A DNA stretch of 64,000 bases from Tidjanibacter sp. (GCA_017936605.1 JAGBFH010000008.1:59552-123551), one strand, 5' to 3'; positions 1-8,690 are shown, counted from the stretch's first letter. Notes: generated by a model from the sequence alone, not told the origin. Translations and numbers: made by a program.

Positions 1-1
1 C

Positions 2-1339
2 GCCCGTGATGTCCTTAATGTGTCCGGGAATAACAAGGTCCACAAAGCCGGCCTTGTAGAATGCTTTGTAGGGGATGTCGGCGAGTTTACCCCAATCGAA
101 ACTTGTGAGTTTCTCGCACTCTGCAAAGGACTCCGAACCTATTTCGGTAATGCCCGGAGCGACGAATGTTTCAAGCCTTGTACACTTGTAGAAGCCCTTT
201 TGACCAATCTTGGTGACACTCTCGGGGAGTATAATCTTGGTACAACGGTCGTCGTAGTCCCAACCACCATCCTTCACCTCTGTCACATCGCCTTCAAAGG
301 TGATGATGCCGAGTTTCTCTTCCCAATAATAGACATTCGACACAATCTTCTGGTCGAAGCTACTATCGTCAACATAGGGAGTCTCGCCATAGCCCCAGGT
401 GGAGTACCAAATCTGGTTGTTGGGAGGCGATGCGGGCCTTTCGGGCCTACCCTCCTGCCTAACGGTAACTTCCACTCTTGCATTATAGGTGGTATTTTGA
501 AAAATAATCTGTCCTTCACGAGGGATGCTCGTTGGGTTTTCGGACACGGTGAAGTGTCTGCCAAGGTAGTTTTCATTCTTGAACGCAATCCAGTCACAAC
601 CATCACTATAGGTGGTGTCGAACTCGACATTACCGCCAACCGACAGAGTAATCTCCTGCTCGGTGAAATCGACCTCCACAAGCTCGGGAGTGACCTCAAG
701 ATAGACCTCACCAGCCGCCTGACGAATGGTCACATCCTTCACATCGGCACCCTTGGTGAGAGTCACCACACACTCCCTTGTTACGGGATCATTGTTGCAT
801 AACACCTCTATCTCCACACCACAGAAGCTCATATCCTCACTCTCGCCTGCTCTAATCCACAGCCATTCGTGGCTGTAGTCGTAGCTCCATTCGAGCCCCT
901 CAAGCGTCTCGGCAGGGATGGGAATCTGAATGTGGGCACCCTCGGCAGGGACCTCATAGAGCGATTGGAGCGCACCAAAGGGCCCTTTGTCGGCAGCCAA
1001 CTGCGTTACAGTGACCTTCTCGCACTTCTCGCCCATTGTGAAAGAGATTTCCGCACTTCGCAACTCTCCCTCATTGGCTGTTGCAGTTACGCCAACGGTG
1101 GCATCACCCTCACCTTCGTATACCGAAAGTGTACACCACTCGCCCACCACCGTAGCACTCCAGGCCGAAGTGGCGGTAATAGTCAGCTCCACGGAGCCGC
1201 CCGCGGCATCGAAGGCAACATTGTGGCTGCTGAGTGTAAGTTTCTGCTCACCGGGAGTTACCTCCTCTGGCTTATCTTCCTGACAACCATACGCCAGGAT
1301 AAGTGCCATAATTCCAAAGAGAGTCAAAAAGCGTTTCAT
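2..1339 (-). CDS. BACON-domain / leucine-rich-repeat surface lipoprotein, cut by window edge
   Basis: Read from an ATG at 1337-1339, the minus strand stays open to the left edge, about 446 codons, so the C-terminus is missing. It starts with a lipoprotein signal (MKRFLTLFGIMALILAYGC, lipid Cys19). Three Ig-like blocks of roughly 85-100 residues follow, each closing with a BACON-like strand (VTVTQLA, VTIRQAA, VTVRQEG). From about residue 365 it changes to BspA-type LRR_5 repeats (ILPESVTKIGQKGFYKC). BACON and LRR_5 modules are usual in exported Bacteroidetes proteins that bind glycans or host surfaces; a binding or adhesin role is inference. The plus-strand frames over it are shadows. Confidence 0.85.
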   Translation of the reverse strand, partial: MKRFLTLFGIMALILAYGCQEDKPEEVTPGEQKLTLSSHNVAFDAAGGSVELTITATSAWSATVVGEWCTLSVYEGEGDATVGVTATANEGELRSAEISFTMGEKCEKVTVTQLAADKGPFGALQSLYEVPAEGAHIQIPIPAETLEGLEWSYDYSHEWLWIRAGESEDMSFCGVEIEVLCNNDPVTRECVVTLTKGADVKDVTIRQAAGEVYLEVTPELVEVDFTEQEITLSVGGNVEFDTTYSDGCDWIAFKNENYLGRHFTVSENPTSIPREGQIIFQNTTYNARVEVTVRQEGRPERPASPPNNQIWYSTWGYGETPYVDDSSFDQKIVSNVYYWEEKLGIITFEGDVTEVKDGGWDYDDRCTKIILPESVTKIGQKGFYKCTRLETFVAPGITEIGSESFAECEKLTSFDWGKLADIPYKAFYKAGFVDLVIPGHIKDITG

Positions 1340-1500
1340 AGGCATTAGATTATTAATTTTCACAAAGATACAATTTAAAATCGAAAAACAAAAGTTTTTG
1401 TTTCAGCAGGTAGCAACGAGTCGGAAACTTATGGGTTGTTGGTATCACTCGGAGTTCGGGCTCTCAGCGCTCAAGAAATAATAAAATTTGCAACTGGAAT

Positions 1501-1530
1501 TTTGAATTATGCATTTTATTCGTATATTTG
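1501..1530 (+). promoter_or_regulatory. Bacteroidetes-type promoter of the rpmB operon
   Basis: TTTG at 1501-1504, an 18-nt spacer and TATATTTG at 1523-1530 match the primary sigma consensus of Bacteroidetes. It lies 50 nt before rpmB. Confidence 0.7.
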
Positions 1531-1580
1531 CGGGCCTATTTTAGGCGCAGAATAATAACTTTTTAATTAACTTATTGTAA

Positions 1581-1817
1581 ATGAGCAAGATTTGCGAAAT
1601 CACCGGTAAAACTGCACAGTCGGGAAACAATGTTTCTCACTCGAACAGGCGCACCAAACGCAAATTCAATCTTAATTTGAAGACAAAGCGTTTCTGGAGC
1701 GAGGAGGAGAACCGCTGGATTACCCTCAAAGTAACCGCAGCTGGTATCAAAACCATCAACAAAAAAGGTCTGGATGCAGCACTCAAAGAGGCTAAAGCAC
1801 CCGCAAAAATTCACTAA
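1581..1817 (+). CDS. rpmB: 50S ribosomal protein L28
   Basis: A 78-residue basic protein starting [20 protein letters not shown], which is the L28 signature, with the following [12 protein letters not shown] segment. It binds 23S rRNA in the large subunit. Length is normal. It is first of three small genes (rpmB, rpmG, DUF4295) spaced 25 and 14 nt apart, the standard Bacteroidetes arrangement, transcribed from the promoter at 1501-1530. There is no zinc-binding CxxC pair, so it is the zinc-independent form. Confidence 0.97.
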   Translation: MSKICEITGKTAQSGNNVSHSNRRTKRKFNLNLKTKRFWSEEENRWITLKVTAAGIKTINKKGLDAALKEAKAPAKIH

Positions 1818-1842
1818 TCTTTTTTTAACAAAGTAAAAAAGT

Positions 1843-2031
1843 ATGGCAAAAAAAGGTAAAGGTAACCGAGTACAGGTCATTCTCGAGTGTACCGAGCAGA
1901 AGGCTAGCGGTGTTCCCGGTATGAGCCGTTACATCACTACCAAAAACAAAAAGAACACACCCGACCGTATGGAGCGTAAGAAATACAATCCTTACTTGAA
2001 GAGGGTAACTATCCACCGTGAGATTAAATAA
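1843..2031 (+). CDS. rpmG: 50S ribosomal protein L33
   Basis: A 62-residue basic protein ([20 protein letters not shown], then [20 protein letters not shown]) with the L33 pattern. It is a component of the large subunit near the E site. Only one Cys is present, so this is the zinc-free version. It sits between rpmB and the DUF4295 gene in one transcription unit. Confidence 0.97.
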   Translation: MAKKGKGNRVQVILECTEQKASGVPGMSRYITTKNKKNTPDRMERKKYNPYLKRVTIHREIK

Positions 2032-2045
2032 GGAGGAAAAGAACT

Positions 2046-2204
2046 ATGGCAAAGAAAGTAGTTGCAACACTTAAGAAAGAGGGTGCAAACAAGGGTTTTA
2101 CCAAATGCATCAAAATGGTTAAATCGGAGAAGACCGGTGCCTACATTTTCAAAACCGATGTAGTTCCCACCGAGGAGGTTAAGGAGTTCTTCAACAAAAA
2201 ATAA
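2046..2204 (+). CDS. DUF4295 small basic protein
   Basis: A 52-codon frame, MAKKVVATLKKEGANKGFTK and ending EEVKEFFNKK. In Bacteroidetes a DUF4295 protein of this size follows rpmB and rpmG almost without exception; its basic character and location suggest a ribosome-associated role, which is inference. An AAGGAGG-like stretch lies at 2031-2037, 8 nt before the ATG. The gap to rpmG is 14 nt. Confidence 0.9.
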   Translation: MAKKVVATLKKEGANKGFTKCIKMVKSEKTGAYIFKTDVVPTEEVKEFFNKK

Positions 2205-2255
2205 GACCCAACAACCAACCGAAAAAACCAAAGTATTCTGGCCAACACGGGCCAC

Positions 2256-2295
2256 AATACAAAAGGCGTTCCAAAGATGGAGCGCCTTTTGTATT
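2256..2295. terminator. Hairpin terminator between convergent genes
   Basis: Perfect 13-bp stem (2256-2268 with 2283-2295, AATACAAAAGGCG) and a 14-nt loop. It lies between the plus-strand ribosomal operon and the minus-strand CPBP gene, so it can serve both. Confidence 0.75.
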
Positions 2296-2320
2296 TCTAT
2301 CGGCTTCTGAGTGCCAACCG

Positions 2321-2959
2321 CTATATCGGGAAGATGACAAAGACCGCAGCATCCCACACCGCGTGGGAGATGACCAGTGCGCAGAGGCGCTTGGGGTAGA
2401 GTCTATAGAGCAGACCCCACACACCACCAGCCACCGCCGCCGCCACAACGAGCATAAAGTTGAGCGACCAGATGTGAACAAGTGCATAGATGGCTGTGGT
2501 CACAAAGAGCGAGGTGGTGGGTGACGACTTGCGCCCAATCTGCTCCTGGACATATCCGCGCCAGAAAATCTCCTCGGCAGGACCAACTATTAGCAGCAGA
2601 AGAAGTCCTATTATGAGATGGCTCATACCGTCGCGCATAGCGTAGATGGAGCCTATCTCGCCGTCGGCAAAGGGGAACATCCACACGGCCACCTTGTCGC
2701 CGAGCCAAAAAACACCCCACAATGCGGCACCTATGGCCACGCCGAGTGGCACATCGCTCCACCTGAAACAACTCTTGAGATTGTGCCAGAGCTCTTTACT
2801 ATACCTGAAACTGAGGGCCGCGAGAATCAGTCCCGAGGTGGTCATTGCCAGCCAAAAGTTAAGATGTGGAGCCGTCCACGGGCTGAACATCAGAAACCAC
2901 AAAAGTGCGGCTATAAGTATGGGGACAACAATTCTTTTCATTGACCGAACTATCTGCAT
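2321..2959 (-). CDS. CPBP-family intramembrane glutamic protease (CAAX/Abi type)
   Basis: A 212-residue polytopic membrane protein. The signature EEIFWRGYVQEQIG carries the EExxxR motif of the CPBP/CAAX family, followed by a second His motif (ALVHIWSLNF) and a third (VISHAVWDA), which together form the active site in this family. Substrates of the bacterial members are mostly unknown; some process peptides or contribute to immunity. Its ATG overlaps the menA stop (TAATG at 2957-2961), so it is translationally coupled, and this decides the start over the internal Met7. Confidence 0.88.
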   Translation of the reverse strand: MQIVRSMKRIVVPILIAALLWFLMFSPWTAPHLNFWLAMTTSGLILAALSFRYSKELWHNLKSCFRWSDVPLGVAIGAALWGVFWLGDKVAVWMFPFADGEIGSIYAMRDGMSHLIIGLLLLLIVGPAEEIFWRGYVQEQIGRKSSPTTSLFVTTAIYALVHIWSLNFMLVVAAAVAGGVWGLLYRLYPKRLCALVISHAVWDAAVFVIFPI

Positions 2960-3894
2960 TAGAAGATATTAAGTCCGCCCCACCCTGCGAAGGCACTCAC
3001 CACAAGGGCCACAATCAAAAGGAGGCTGAACTTGGCCTGAAGTGCGGCACTCTGCTGGTCCAGAGTGGCCACGCCTGCGCCACCCTCCGAGAGGAGTTTG
3101 CCCGAATGGCGAGCCATACCCAGCGCCACACCAAAGACAGCCACAACGATGAGCGAGAGTGCGGGCAGCCATCCCATCAGAACAGCCACCAGGACCCACA
3201 CAAAGGGGAGCAACACCTCGGCCTTGTAGATGACCACGGAGGCCTTGGGGCCTATGCGCATAGCGAAGGTGCGGATGCCTGCGGCGCGGTCGCTCACCGC
3301 GTCACGCGCGTTATTAATGTGGAGTATGGAGTCGGTGATAAGTCCCAGAGGCACTACCAGCACCATTGCCGACCAATCAATCTGGCCGATGGCCACAATC
3401 GAAGTGCCCATAATAGGCAGTACGGCGTAGTTCAGCAGGATGACTACATCGCCAAGCGAATGGTACTTGAGGAAGGAGTAGAGCAATGTCAGCACACCGC
3501 CCGCGAGGCCAACATAGAGCAGTTGGATATTCTGGGTGAGCAACAACAGGGCAAGGCCAACAGCACAGCCAAAGAGCAGCAGCAGGATACCATACCACTT
3601 GAACTCGGCGGGCTTAAAGGAGCCATTCACCAGAGGCAACATCATTGCATTCTCGGGCGTATCCACCCCCTTGCGGAAGTCGTGGTAGTCGCTCAGGACA
3701 TTACCTCCTGCGTGGAAGAGGATTATGCCCACAAGGGCCAGCAGGCTGCAAAGCAGATTGACCTCAGGAGCGGCCTCCGAGATGCGCGAGGCCCAGAAAA
3801 GATAGGTGGCGGTGGTGGCCACGGGCATAGCCGAGGCGGTGAAAGACCAAGGTCGAGTGGCCAGATACCACTCCTTGAGTGAATGTTTTGCCAT
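2959..3894 (-). CDS. menA: 1,4-dihydroxy-2-naphthoate polyprenyltransferase
   Basis: A 311-residue UbiA-superfamily membrane enzyme that attaches the polyprenyl chain to DHNA in menaquinone synthesis. The first Asp-rich motif is at residues 65-72 (NVLSDYHD) and the second is HINNARDAVSDRAAG near residues 195-210; both bind Mg-diphosphate. The N-terminal WYLATRPWSFTAS is typical of MenA rather than UbiA. No other men genes are in the window. It is followed by the coupled CPBP protease gene. Confidence 0.93.
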   Translation of the reverse strand: MAKHSLKEWYLATRPWSFTASAMPVATTATYLFWASRISEAAPEVNLLCSLLALVGIILFHAGGNVLSDYHDFRKGVDTPENAMMLPLVNGSFKPAEFKWYGILLLLFGCAVGLALLLLTQNIQLLYVGLAGGVLTLLYSFLKYHSLGDVVILLNYAVLPIMGTSIVAIGQIDWSAMVLVVPLGLITDSILHINNARDAVSDRAAGIRTFAMRIGPKASVVIYKAEVLLPFVWVLVAVLMGWLPALSLIVVAVFGVALGMARHSGKLLSEGGAGVATLDQQSAALQAKFSLLLIVALVVSAFAGWGGLNIF

Positions 3895-3943
3895 AAGTTC
3901 TAATCTTTAGGTTTTTTATAACCACAAATATACAAAAAATCAT

Positions 3944-3951
3944 TATCTTTG
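3944..3951 (+). promoter_or_regulatory. -7 element for luxS
   Basis: TATCTTTG, 28 nt before the luxS ATG, matches the TAnnTTTG consensus. No clear TTTG -33 box is seen. Confidence 0.5.
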
Positions 3952-3979
3952 GAGCTAGAAAAAAAACAAACATTCCGTT

Positions 3980-4441
3980 ATGAAATCAAAAGTTGCATCT
4001 TTTTCGGTGGATCACACCACTCTCGACCGCGGTTTCTATCTCCGCTCGTCATATACAGCACTCGGCTTCTACCCCATCCGTAGTTACGATATGCGTTTCC
4101 GCGCACCCCGCGAGAAGCAGTATCTCTCGCCCGAGGCCATCCACACCATTGAGCACCTTATGGCCCACTATCTGCGCGAGCGTCTGGGCAACAAGGTCAT
4201 CTCGTTCGCCCCTATGGGTTGCAAGACGGGCTTCTATGTGGTAGTGAAGGGTTGGACCTCCCAGCGCAAGGTTATGGAGGCAGTGCTGGAGGTGTGCCGC
4301 ACACAGTCAAACCTTAAGACCAAGGAGGACATTCCGGGCCTGACAGAAGTGCAGTGTGGCAACCCCGAGTTCTACAACATCGAGGAGAGCAACGCCGCCC
4401 TCAAGGAGTATGGCGACCTTCTGGAAAAACTGCTTAAATAG
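3980..4441 (+). CDS. luxS: S-ribosylhomocysteine lyase
   Basis: A 153-residue cytoplasmic metalloenzyme that cleaves S-ribosylhomocysteine to homocysteine and DPD, the precursor of autoinducer-2. The metal ligands are His55 and His59 in HTIEHL plus Cys126 in TEVQCGN; Glu58 and Cys81 (MGCKTGF) are the catalytic residues. All are present and length is normal. The gene for the preceding step (nucleosidase) starts 8 nt downstream, so the two form the activated-methyl-cycle recycling pair. No AI-2 receptor genes are in the window. Confidence 0.97.
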   Translation: MKSKVASFSVDHTTLDRGFYLRSSYTALGFYPIRSYDMRFRAPREKQYLSPEAIHTIEHLMAHYLRERLGNKVISFAPMGCKTGFYVVVKGWTSQRKVMEAVLEVCRTQSNLKTKEDIPGLTEVQCGNPEFYNIEESNAALKEYGDLLEKLLK

Positions 4442-4449
4442 AGCCACCT

Positions 4450-5043
4450 ATGAAAAATATACTTGTAATTACCCCTATGGCTGCCGAGCAGGAGAATATG
4501 CTCCAGGCCCTGAACAACTACCCCAACCCACTCCTTAATGCCTACACCATCCGTCGCGGATATGTGGGCAAGGTCTACGCCGCAGCCGCCACCGCTCTCG
4601 CCCTCGAGGAGGAGCGCTACGACCTTGTGGCTGTTGTGGGTTATGCGGCCGCCAGCAAGGAGTTCTCGACGGGCGACATTGTCTGCCCCCGAGCTGCCCG
4701 CTACCACGACGCACGAGTACCCGAGGGACTCGATGGCGTGAGTTTCCTCACTGACCCCTATGAGCTTGAGGGCAAGGACGATGCGGTCCTCTACACAGGC
4801 GACAGTTTCGTGGGCAAGGAGATGATTGAGGAGATAAAGGCGAGGTTCGGCACCCCGAGGGCTCTGTTCGATATGGAGGCCACTGCCGTATGCCAGATTG
4901 CCGCCCAGAGGGGCGTGCCCGCAATGGTGCTGAAGATGGTGAGCGACACTCCCGAGAAGGGCTGCGATGCCGACTCCTTTGAGCGTTTCGTCGCGGAGCA
5001 CACCGACTTTGCGGCCTTTGTAGAAATTCTTGAGGGTATTTAG
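4450..5043 (+). CDS. mtn: 5'-methylthioadenosine/S-adenosylhomocysteine nucleosidase
   Basis: A 197-residue PNP/UDP-family nucleosidase that hydrolyses SAH to adenine and S-ribosylhomocysteine, the substrate of the adjacent luxS product. The family features are an early Glu (E13 in PMAAEQENM), the Met-Glu pair at 142-143 (FDMEATAV), and the catalytic Asp166 in KMVSDTPEKG. It is a little shorter than the E. coli enzyme (about 230). The 8-nt spacing after luxS implies one operon and supports the SAH assignment over other nucleosidases. Confidence 0.85.
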   Translation: MKNILVITPMAAEQENMLQALNNYPNPLLNAYTIRRGYVGKVYAAAATALALEEERYDLVAVVGYAAASKEFSTGDIVCPRAARYHDARVPEGLDGVSFLTDPYELEGKDDAVLYTGDSFVGKEMIEEIKARFGTPRALFDMEATAVCQIAAQRGVPAMVLKMVSDTPEKGCDADSFERFVAEHTDFAAFVEILEGI

Positions 5044-5097
5044 CCCTAACGGGTGCTTATTGTGGAGTGAGTTCAAGGCTTGCGAAGGGTTGCAACA

Positions 5098-5124
5098 CCG
5101 CAATTTGCTGGGCGCAAATGAGGA
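5098..5124. repeat. Core of a dispersed hairpin repeat (CCGCA-stem-TGAGGA family)
   Basis: The 173-nt gap between mtn and rpiB holds CCGCA, a stem-loop with arms ATTTGC/GCAAAT, then GAGGA. The same frame with different stem sequences occurs at 41.9 and 52.4-52.6 kb. An outer stem (GGGTT...AACCC) may extend it. Confidence 0.5.
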
Positions 5125-5216
5125 TGCTAAAACCCAAGCGTAACGCAGAAATCGCCCACAAGAGGCAGCCGTACGACACCGAAACAAATATGTGAAACTA
5201 CTAAAAATAAAATCTT

Positions 5217-5654
5217 ATGAGAATTGCTATCGGTTGCGACCACGCAGCATACACATTCAAAGAGGAGATTAAGGCCTACCTCACCGAAAAGGGCCACGAA
5301 CTTCTGGACAAGGGCTGCTACTCGCCCGAGAGGGCCGACTACCCCGACCACGGAATCGCTGTGGGTGAGGCTGTTGCAAGCGGCGAGGCCGAGCGCGGCG
5401 TTGTCATCTGCGGCAGCGGCATAGGCATCTCGATTGCCGCCAACAAGGTCAGGGGGGTGCGCTGTGCGCTCTGCTCGGAGCCCCTGTCGGCACGCCTCTC
5501 GCGCAACCACAACGACGCCAATGTGCTGGCTATGGGCGCAAGGCTCATCGGTCTGGAGATGGGCAAGGCTATCGTTGATGCTTGGTTTGAGGCCGAGTTC
5601 GAGGGCGGCCGCCACATAGGCCGAATAGAGAAAATCAGCAATTACGAGAAGTAG
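5217..5654 (+). CDS. rpiB: Ribose-5-phosphate isomerase B
   Basis: A 145-residue RpiB/LacAB-family isomerase that interconverts ribose 5-phosphate and ribulose 5-phosphate in the pentose phosphate pathway. It has the opening MRIAIGCDHAAY, the phosphate/catalytic loop VVICGSGIGISIAANK with the catalytic Cys, and the RNHNDANVLAMG motif. Length is normal. It is the third gene in the luxS-mtn direction, but a 173-nt spacer with a hairpin separates it. Confidence 0.95.
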   Translation: MRIAIGCDHAAYTFKEEIKAYLTEKGHELLDKGCYSPERADYPDHGIAVGEAVASGEAERGVVICGSGIGISIAANKVRGVRCALCSEPLSARLSRNHNDANVLAMGARLIGLEMGKAIVDAWFEAEFEGGRHIGRIEKISNYEK

Positions 5655-5923
5655 AGTTGAGAATTGACAATTGACAATTGACAATTGACAAAGGCTCCAA
5701 ATAATCCCTCCCCTAAGTTAGGGGAGGGTGCCCTTTAGGGCGGGAGAGGTCTGTCAAGAGCTGAGAAATGGGAATTTAGGGAATTTAAGGACCTTAAAGA
5801 CCTTAAGGACCTTTTAGCCCTTTTGGCCCTTTTGGCCCTTTTAGCCCTTTTAGCCCTTTTAGCCCTTTTGGCCCTTTCAACTTAGGTCGGTTAGACCTTA
5901 GACCTTAGACAATATATAGAACT
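5655..5923. repeat. Spacer packed with short repeats and a REP-like palindrome
   Basis: Contains tandem copies of the 7-mer TTGACAA (about 5663-5690), a REP-like element at 5705-5755 (CTCCCCTAAGTTAGGGGAG, hairpin GCCCTTTAGGGC, then GGGAGAGGTCTGTC), CCTTAAGGA-type repeats, a tract of 10-mers GCCCTTTTGG/A, and GGTCGGTTAGACCTTAGACC. No gene is seen. Confidence 0.85.
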
Positions 5924-6361
5924 ATGAAATACGCAATTATCTTAACAGAGAAAGGCGAAATGAAAGCGGAGCTCTATGAGAATGAGACTCCCATCGCCGT
6001 AAACAACTTCATCAAACTGGCCACTTCGCGCTTCTACGATGGCCTCACCTTCCACCGCGTGATTCCCGACTTTGTGATTCAGGGCGGCTGCCCCATAGGC
6101 AACGGTGCGGGCGGTCCCGGCTGGACCATCAAGTGTGAGACCTCGGCTCCTCGCCAGTACCACGACCGCGGCGTGCTGTCGATGGCCCACAGGGGCAAGG
6201 ATACGGGCGGCTCGCAGTTCTTCATCTGCCACAACCGCCAGAACACCCAGCACCTCGACGGCGTTCACACCTGCTTCGGCAAAGTGGTTGAGGGCTTGGA
6301 TGTTATCGACGACATCCGCCCCGGCGACCTCATACTCTCCATTACGATAGTGGAGGATTGA
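5924..6361 (+). CDS. Cyclophilin-type peptidyl-prolyl cis-trans isomerase
   Basis: A 145-residue single-domain cyclophilin without a signal peptide, so probably cytoplasmic. The active-site Arg45, Phe50 and Gln53 lie in [22 protein letters not shown] (Gln98, Phe99) and the LDGVHTCFG stretch complete the fold. It catalyses prolyl isomerisation in protein folding. It stands alone between two repeat-rich spacers. Confidence 0.94.
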   Translation: MKYAIILTEKGEMKAELYENETPIAVNNFIKLATSRFYDGLTFHRVIPDFVIQGGCPIGNGAGGPGWTIKCETSAPRQYHDRGVLSMAHRGKDTGGSQFFICHNRQNTQHLDGVHTCFGKVVEGLDVIDDIRPGDLILSITIVED

Positions 6362-6513
6362 CAATTGAAAATTGTTAGGGAAATTAGTGAATTTAGAGAA
6401 ATTAAGGATGAGTCCCTAAACTCCCTAAACTCCCTAAACTCCCTAAACTCCCTAAGGCCTCAAAAGACCTTAGGTCGGTTAGGCTATAGACATTAGACTT
6501 TAGACCCAAAATT
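6362..6513. repeat. Short-period repeat spacer
   Basis: Tandem 10-mers CTCCCTAAAC at about 6413-6452, followed by a GGTCGGTTAGGC...TTAGAC tract. No gene is seen in these 152 bases. Confidence 0.8.
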
Positions 6514-7200
6514 ATGTCCAGCAAGAAAACCTCTACACTCAAGCCGTTTGATATTGCGATAATCGTCATTACAATCCTATCGGCACTCGCCTACTCGCTC
6601 ATAATGAAGAAGTTTGAGCCCATCGGCACCATCGCACTTATGATGGGTGTCACGGGCACCGTCTTGAGCGCCAAACGAAGCATCTGGAACTTTCTCTTTA
6701 GTGCGGTGAATGTCACCCTCTATGCCATCATCGCCTTCAACACTCAGAACTACGGGCAGGCGGCCCTCAATGCTCTCTACTATCTGCCTATGCAGGTTGT
6801 GGGCTACTGGGCGTGGAGCCACCGCAAGGACTCGGGCGACAAGTCGAAGGTCAAGACGCGCTCTATGCGCCCCGTACACCTCGCACTGGCCATCCTCGGC
6901 TCGGCAGCAGGCACCCTGCTACTGGCCTATCTGCTTGGCACCTTTACGGATGCAACACAGCCTCTGAAAGATGGTTTTGTGACCACCGTATTCATTGTGG
7001 GTCAGATTCTTATGACGCTCGCATTCTGGGAGCAGTGGTTCTTCTGGTTGGCGGGAAATATTCTCAATGTGGTGCTCTGGGCTGTGGTTATGGCCGAGGG
7101 AGAGATGGTGGGCGGCCTGATGCTCATCAAGTATGCGATGTACACCATCAACTCCATAAACGGCATCATCATCTGGCGACGAGCAGCAAAAGAGAATTGA
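6514..7200 (+). CDS. pnuC: PnuC-family nicotinamide riboside/mononucleotide transporter
   Basis: A 228-residue inner-membrane protein with about seven hydrophobic segments. The PnuC marks are WNFLFSAVNVTLYAIIAF, YGQAALNALYYLPMQVVGYW and EQWFFWLAGNILNVVLW, which line the substrate site. It takes up NAD precursors; homologues for other vitamins exist (PnuT, PnuX), and the substrate cannot be fixed from sequence because no nadR or thiamin gene is adjacent. No riboswitch is recognisable in its repeat-rich leader. Confidence 0.88.
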   Translation: MSSKKTSTLKPFDIAIIVITILSALAYSLIMKKFEPIGTIALMMGVTGTVLSAKRSIWNFLFSAVNVTLYAIIAFNTQNYGQAALNALYYLPMQVVGYWAWSHRKDSGDKSKVKTRSMRPVHLALAILGSAAGTLLLAYLLGTFTDATQPLKDGFVTTVFIVGQILMTLAFWEQWFFWLAGNILNVVLWAVVMAEGEMVGGLMLIKYAMYTINSINGIIIWRRAAKEN

Positions 7201-7260
7201 CAATTGACAATGGAAAATTGACAATTAATTGTCCAATGGCTAAAGGCTAACAGCTTAGCA

Positions 7261-7947
7261 CTACCCTACGCCGAGGTCGGTATTTTCTGCCAAGACCTCG
7301 GCTTTTTTGTTCTCTTTCAGAAGCGGGAAGAGCTCCTCGGTGAGCCACGCGGCAAGCGCGAGGTCGCGCCTTACGGCCGTAGAGTTGTTGCAAAAAAGAT
7401 TCACGCTGTAGTAGTCAAAGTGCTCATCTGCAAGGGCTATGTCGCGGAGAATCTGCTCCCTGCTCTGCCCCTCAACGCCCACAAGCAGACACACACCCCT
7501 GAAGTGGCGAGCCACATCCTCGGGACCGACCTCGGCGGCTATACCCTTCTGCCAGCGCTCCCTCTGCGCCCCATCGAAGCTCTCCACGCCACAGCGGAAC
7601 TTAACCTCCACCTCGGGCCCAAAACGACGCGCGAAGTCGGCCAAGTGGTTGCGATACATATAGTGGGCCTCGAACCAAAGAGTGTGGATATGTCTTGCAC
7701 GCACCACCTCTTGGAGCAGGTCCAAAGTACTCTCGTCCAGCTCCATAGCCGAGCCCGAGTTAATCACATCAAGCACCCCGAAGCGGCCCGTAACCTGTTC
7801 CAACACAGGGCGATTCACCTCAAATGGGTCTGCACTCACATCGCCATAGTAGTCGCAGTAGGTACACCTGCGCCAACGGCATCCTCGTCCCTGCAAGAGC
7901 ACAAACTCTCGGGGCATTTTCTCGGTAATTAGGGCGTAGCGTTCCAT
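7261..7947 (-). CDS. Radical SAM protein next to yhhQ, probable queuosine-precursor salvage enzyme
   Basis: A 228-residue small radical SAM protein with an unusual cluster motif: Cys23, Cys28 and Cys31 in GCRWRRCTYCDYY, i.e. CX4CX2C instead of CX3CX2C. The start MERYALITEK at 7947 is preferred because the conserved part begins there; an upstream ATG at 7986 would overlap yhhQ by 17 nt. The gene follows the queuosine-precursor transporter yhhQ by 22 nt, so a role in queuine salvage, for example a QueL-like queuine lyase, is plausible. That functional call is inference from context and motif resemblance. Confidence 0.65.
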   Translation of the reverse strand: MERYALITEKMPREFVLLQGRGCRWRRCTYCDYYGDVSADPFEVNRPVLEQVTGRFGVLDVINSGSAMELDESTLDLLQEVVRARHIHTLWFEAHYMYRNHLADFARRFGPEVEVKFRCGVESFDGAQRERWQKGIAAEVGPEDVARHFRGVCLLVGVEGQSREQILRDIALADEHFDYYSVNLFCNNSTAVRRDLALAAWLTEELFPLLKENKKAEVLAENTDLGVG

Positions 7948-7969
7948 AGTGCAGGTGGGGGTGTAATTG

Positions 7970-8644
7970 CTACTTTGCGGGCTCAATGTGGCGTTTCATC
8001 CAGCCAATGGCGGCATAGGCGAGCGGTGTGCCGAAGAGCACCTCAATAAGGAGTTTCACCACATACTGCACCACGCACATAACCACCAGGTCGTGGGTCG
8101 TCACCACGCCCGCGAAGGCTATGAGCACAAAGGGGAGCGAGTCGAAGAGGTAGCCCACCATCGAGCTGCCGATGGTGCGCACCCACAGGCGGCGCCCTTT
8201 AGTGAGGCGCTTGATGCGCTCCATACACCACGCATTGGAGAGTTCGCCCAGAAGGAAGCCCACGAGTGAGCCGAGCACTATGCGGGGCACATAGTTGAAG
8301 ATGGTATTGTAGGCCTGCTCGGTGGCCGCGAGATAGTCGGGCGAGGGTATCCACACGCCAATCTGCGTGAAGAGGACCATCAGGATGTTGCACAAGAGGG
8401 TGAGCAGGATGACCTTGCGCGTTGTGCGGTAGCCCCAAATCTCGGTGAGCACATCGCCGAGCATATAGGCCATTGGGAAGGTGATGGTGCCCGCATCGAA
8501 GTACATAAGCCCAAAGAGGCCTACGACCTTAACGGCCATAACATTAGACACAAGATAGAGGGTGACAAACAGCGAGGTCACAACAATCAACAAGGACTCC
8601 TTGCTGATTCGGTTTTTGAAAGGGTTTTCCGATACCTTATTCAT
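7970..8644 (-). CDS. yhhQ: Queuosine precursor transporter (VUT / DUF165 family)
   Basis: A 224-residue integral membrane protein with about six hydrophobic segments. The family stretches are LVSNVMAVKVVGLFGL, FPMAYMLGDVLTEIWGYR and RTIGSSMVGYLFDSLPFV. E. coli YhhQ imports preQ0/preQ1, precursors of the tRNA base queuosine. A radical SAM gene follows directly, forming a likely salvage operon. A TATCTTTG -7 box lies at 8691-8698 on the same strand, giving a leader of about 40 nt. I saw no preQ1 riboswitch in it. Confidence 0.92.
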   Translation of the reverse strand: MNKVSENPFKNRISKESLLIVVTSLFVTLYLVSNVMAVKVVGLFGLMYFDAGTITFPMAYMLGDVLTEIWGYRTTRKVILLTLLCNILMVLFTQIGVWIPSPDYLAATEQAYNTIFNYVPRIVLGSLVGFLLGELSNAWCMERIKRLTKGRRLWVRTIGSSMVGYLFDSLPFVLIAFAGVVTTHDLVVMCVVQYVVKLLIEVLFGTPLAYAAIGWMKRHIEPAK

Positions 8645-8690
8645 AAGTAAAAGAGTTTATGCGGCCGACACATAGTCGGCATTTCGGGCA

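Noticed and set aside
5655..5923. CRISPR array
   Set aside because: The repeats have periods of 7-10 bp with no spacers and no cas genes; the same holds for the other repeat tracts.
8645..8690. preQ1 riboswitch in the yhhQ leader
   Set aside because: The leader is only about 40 nt and has one small stem; I could not fit a preQ1 aptamer.
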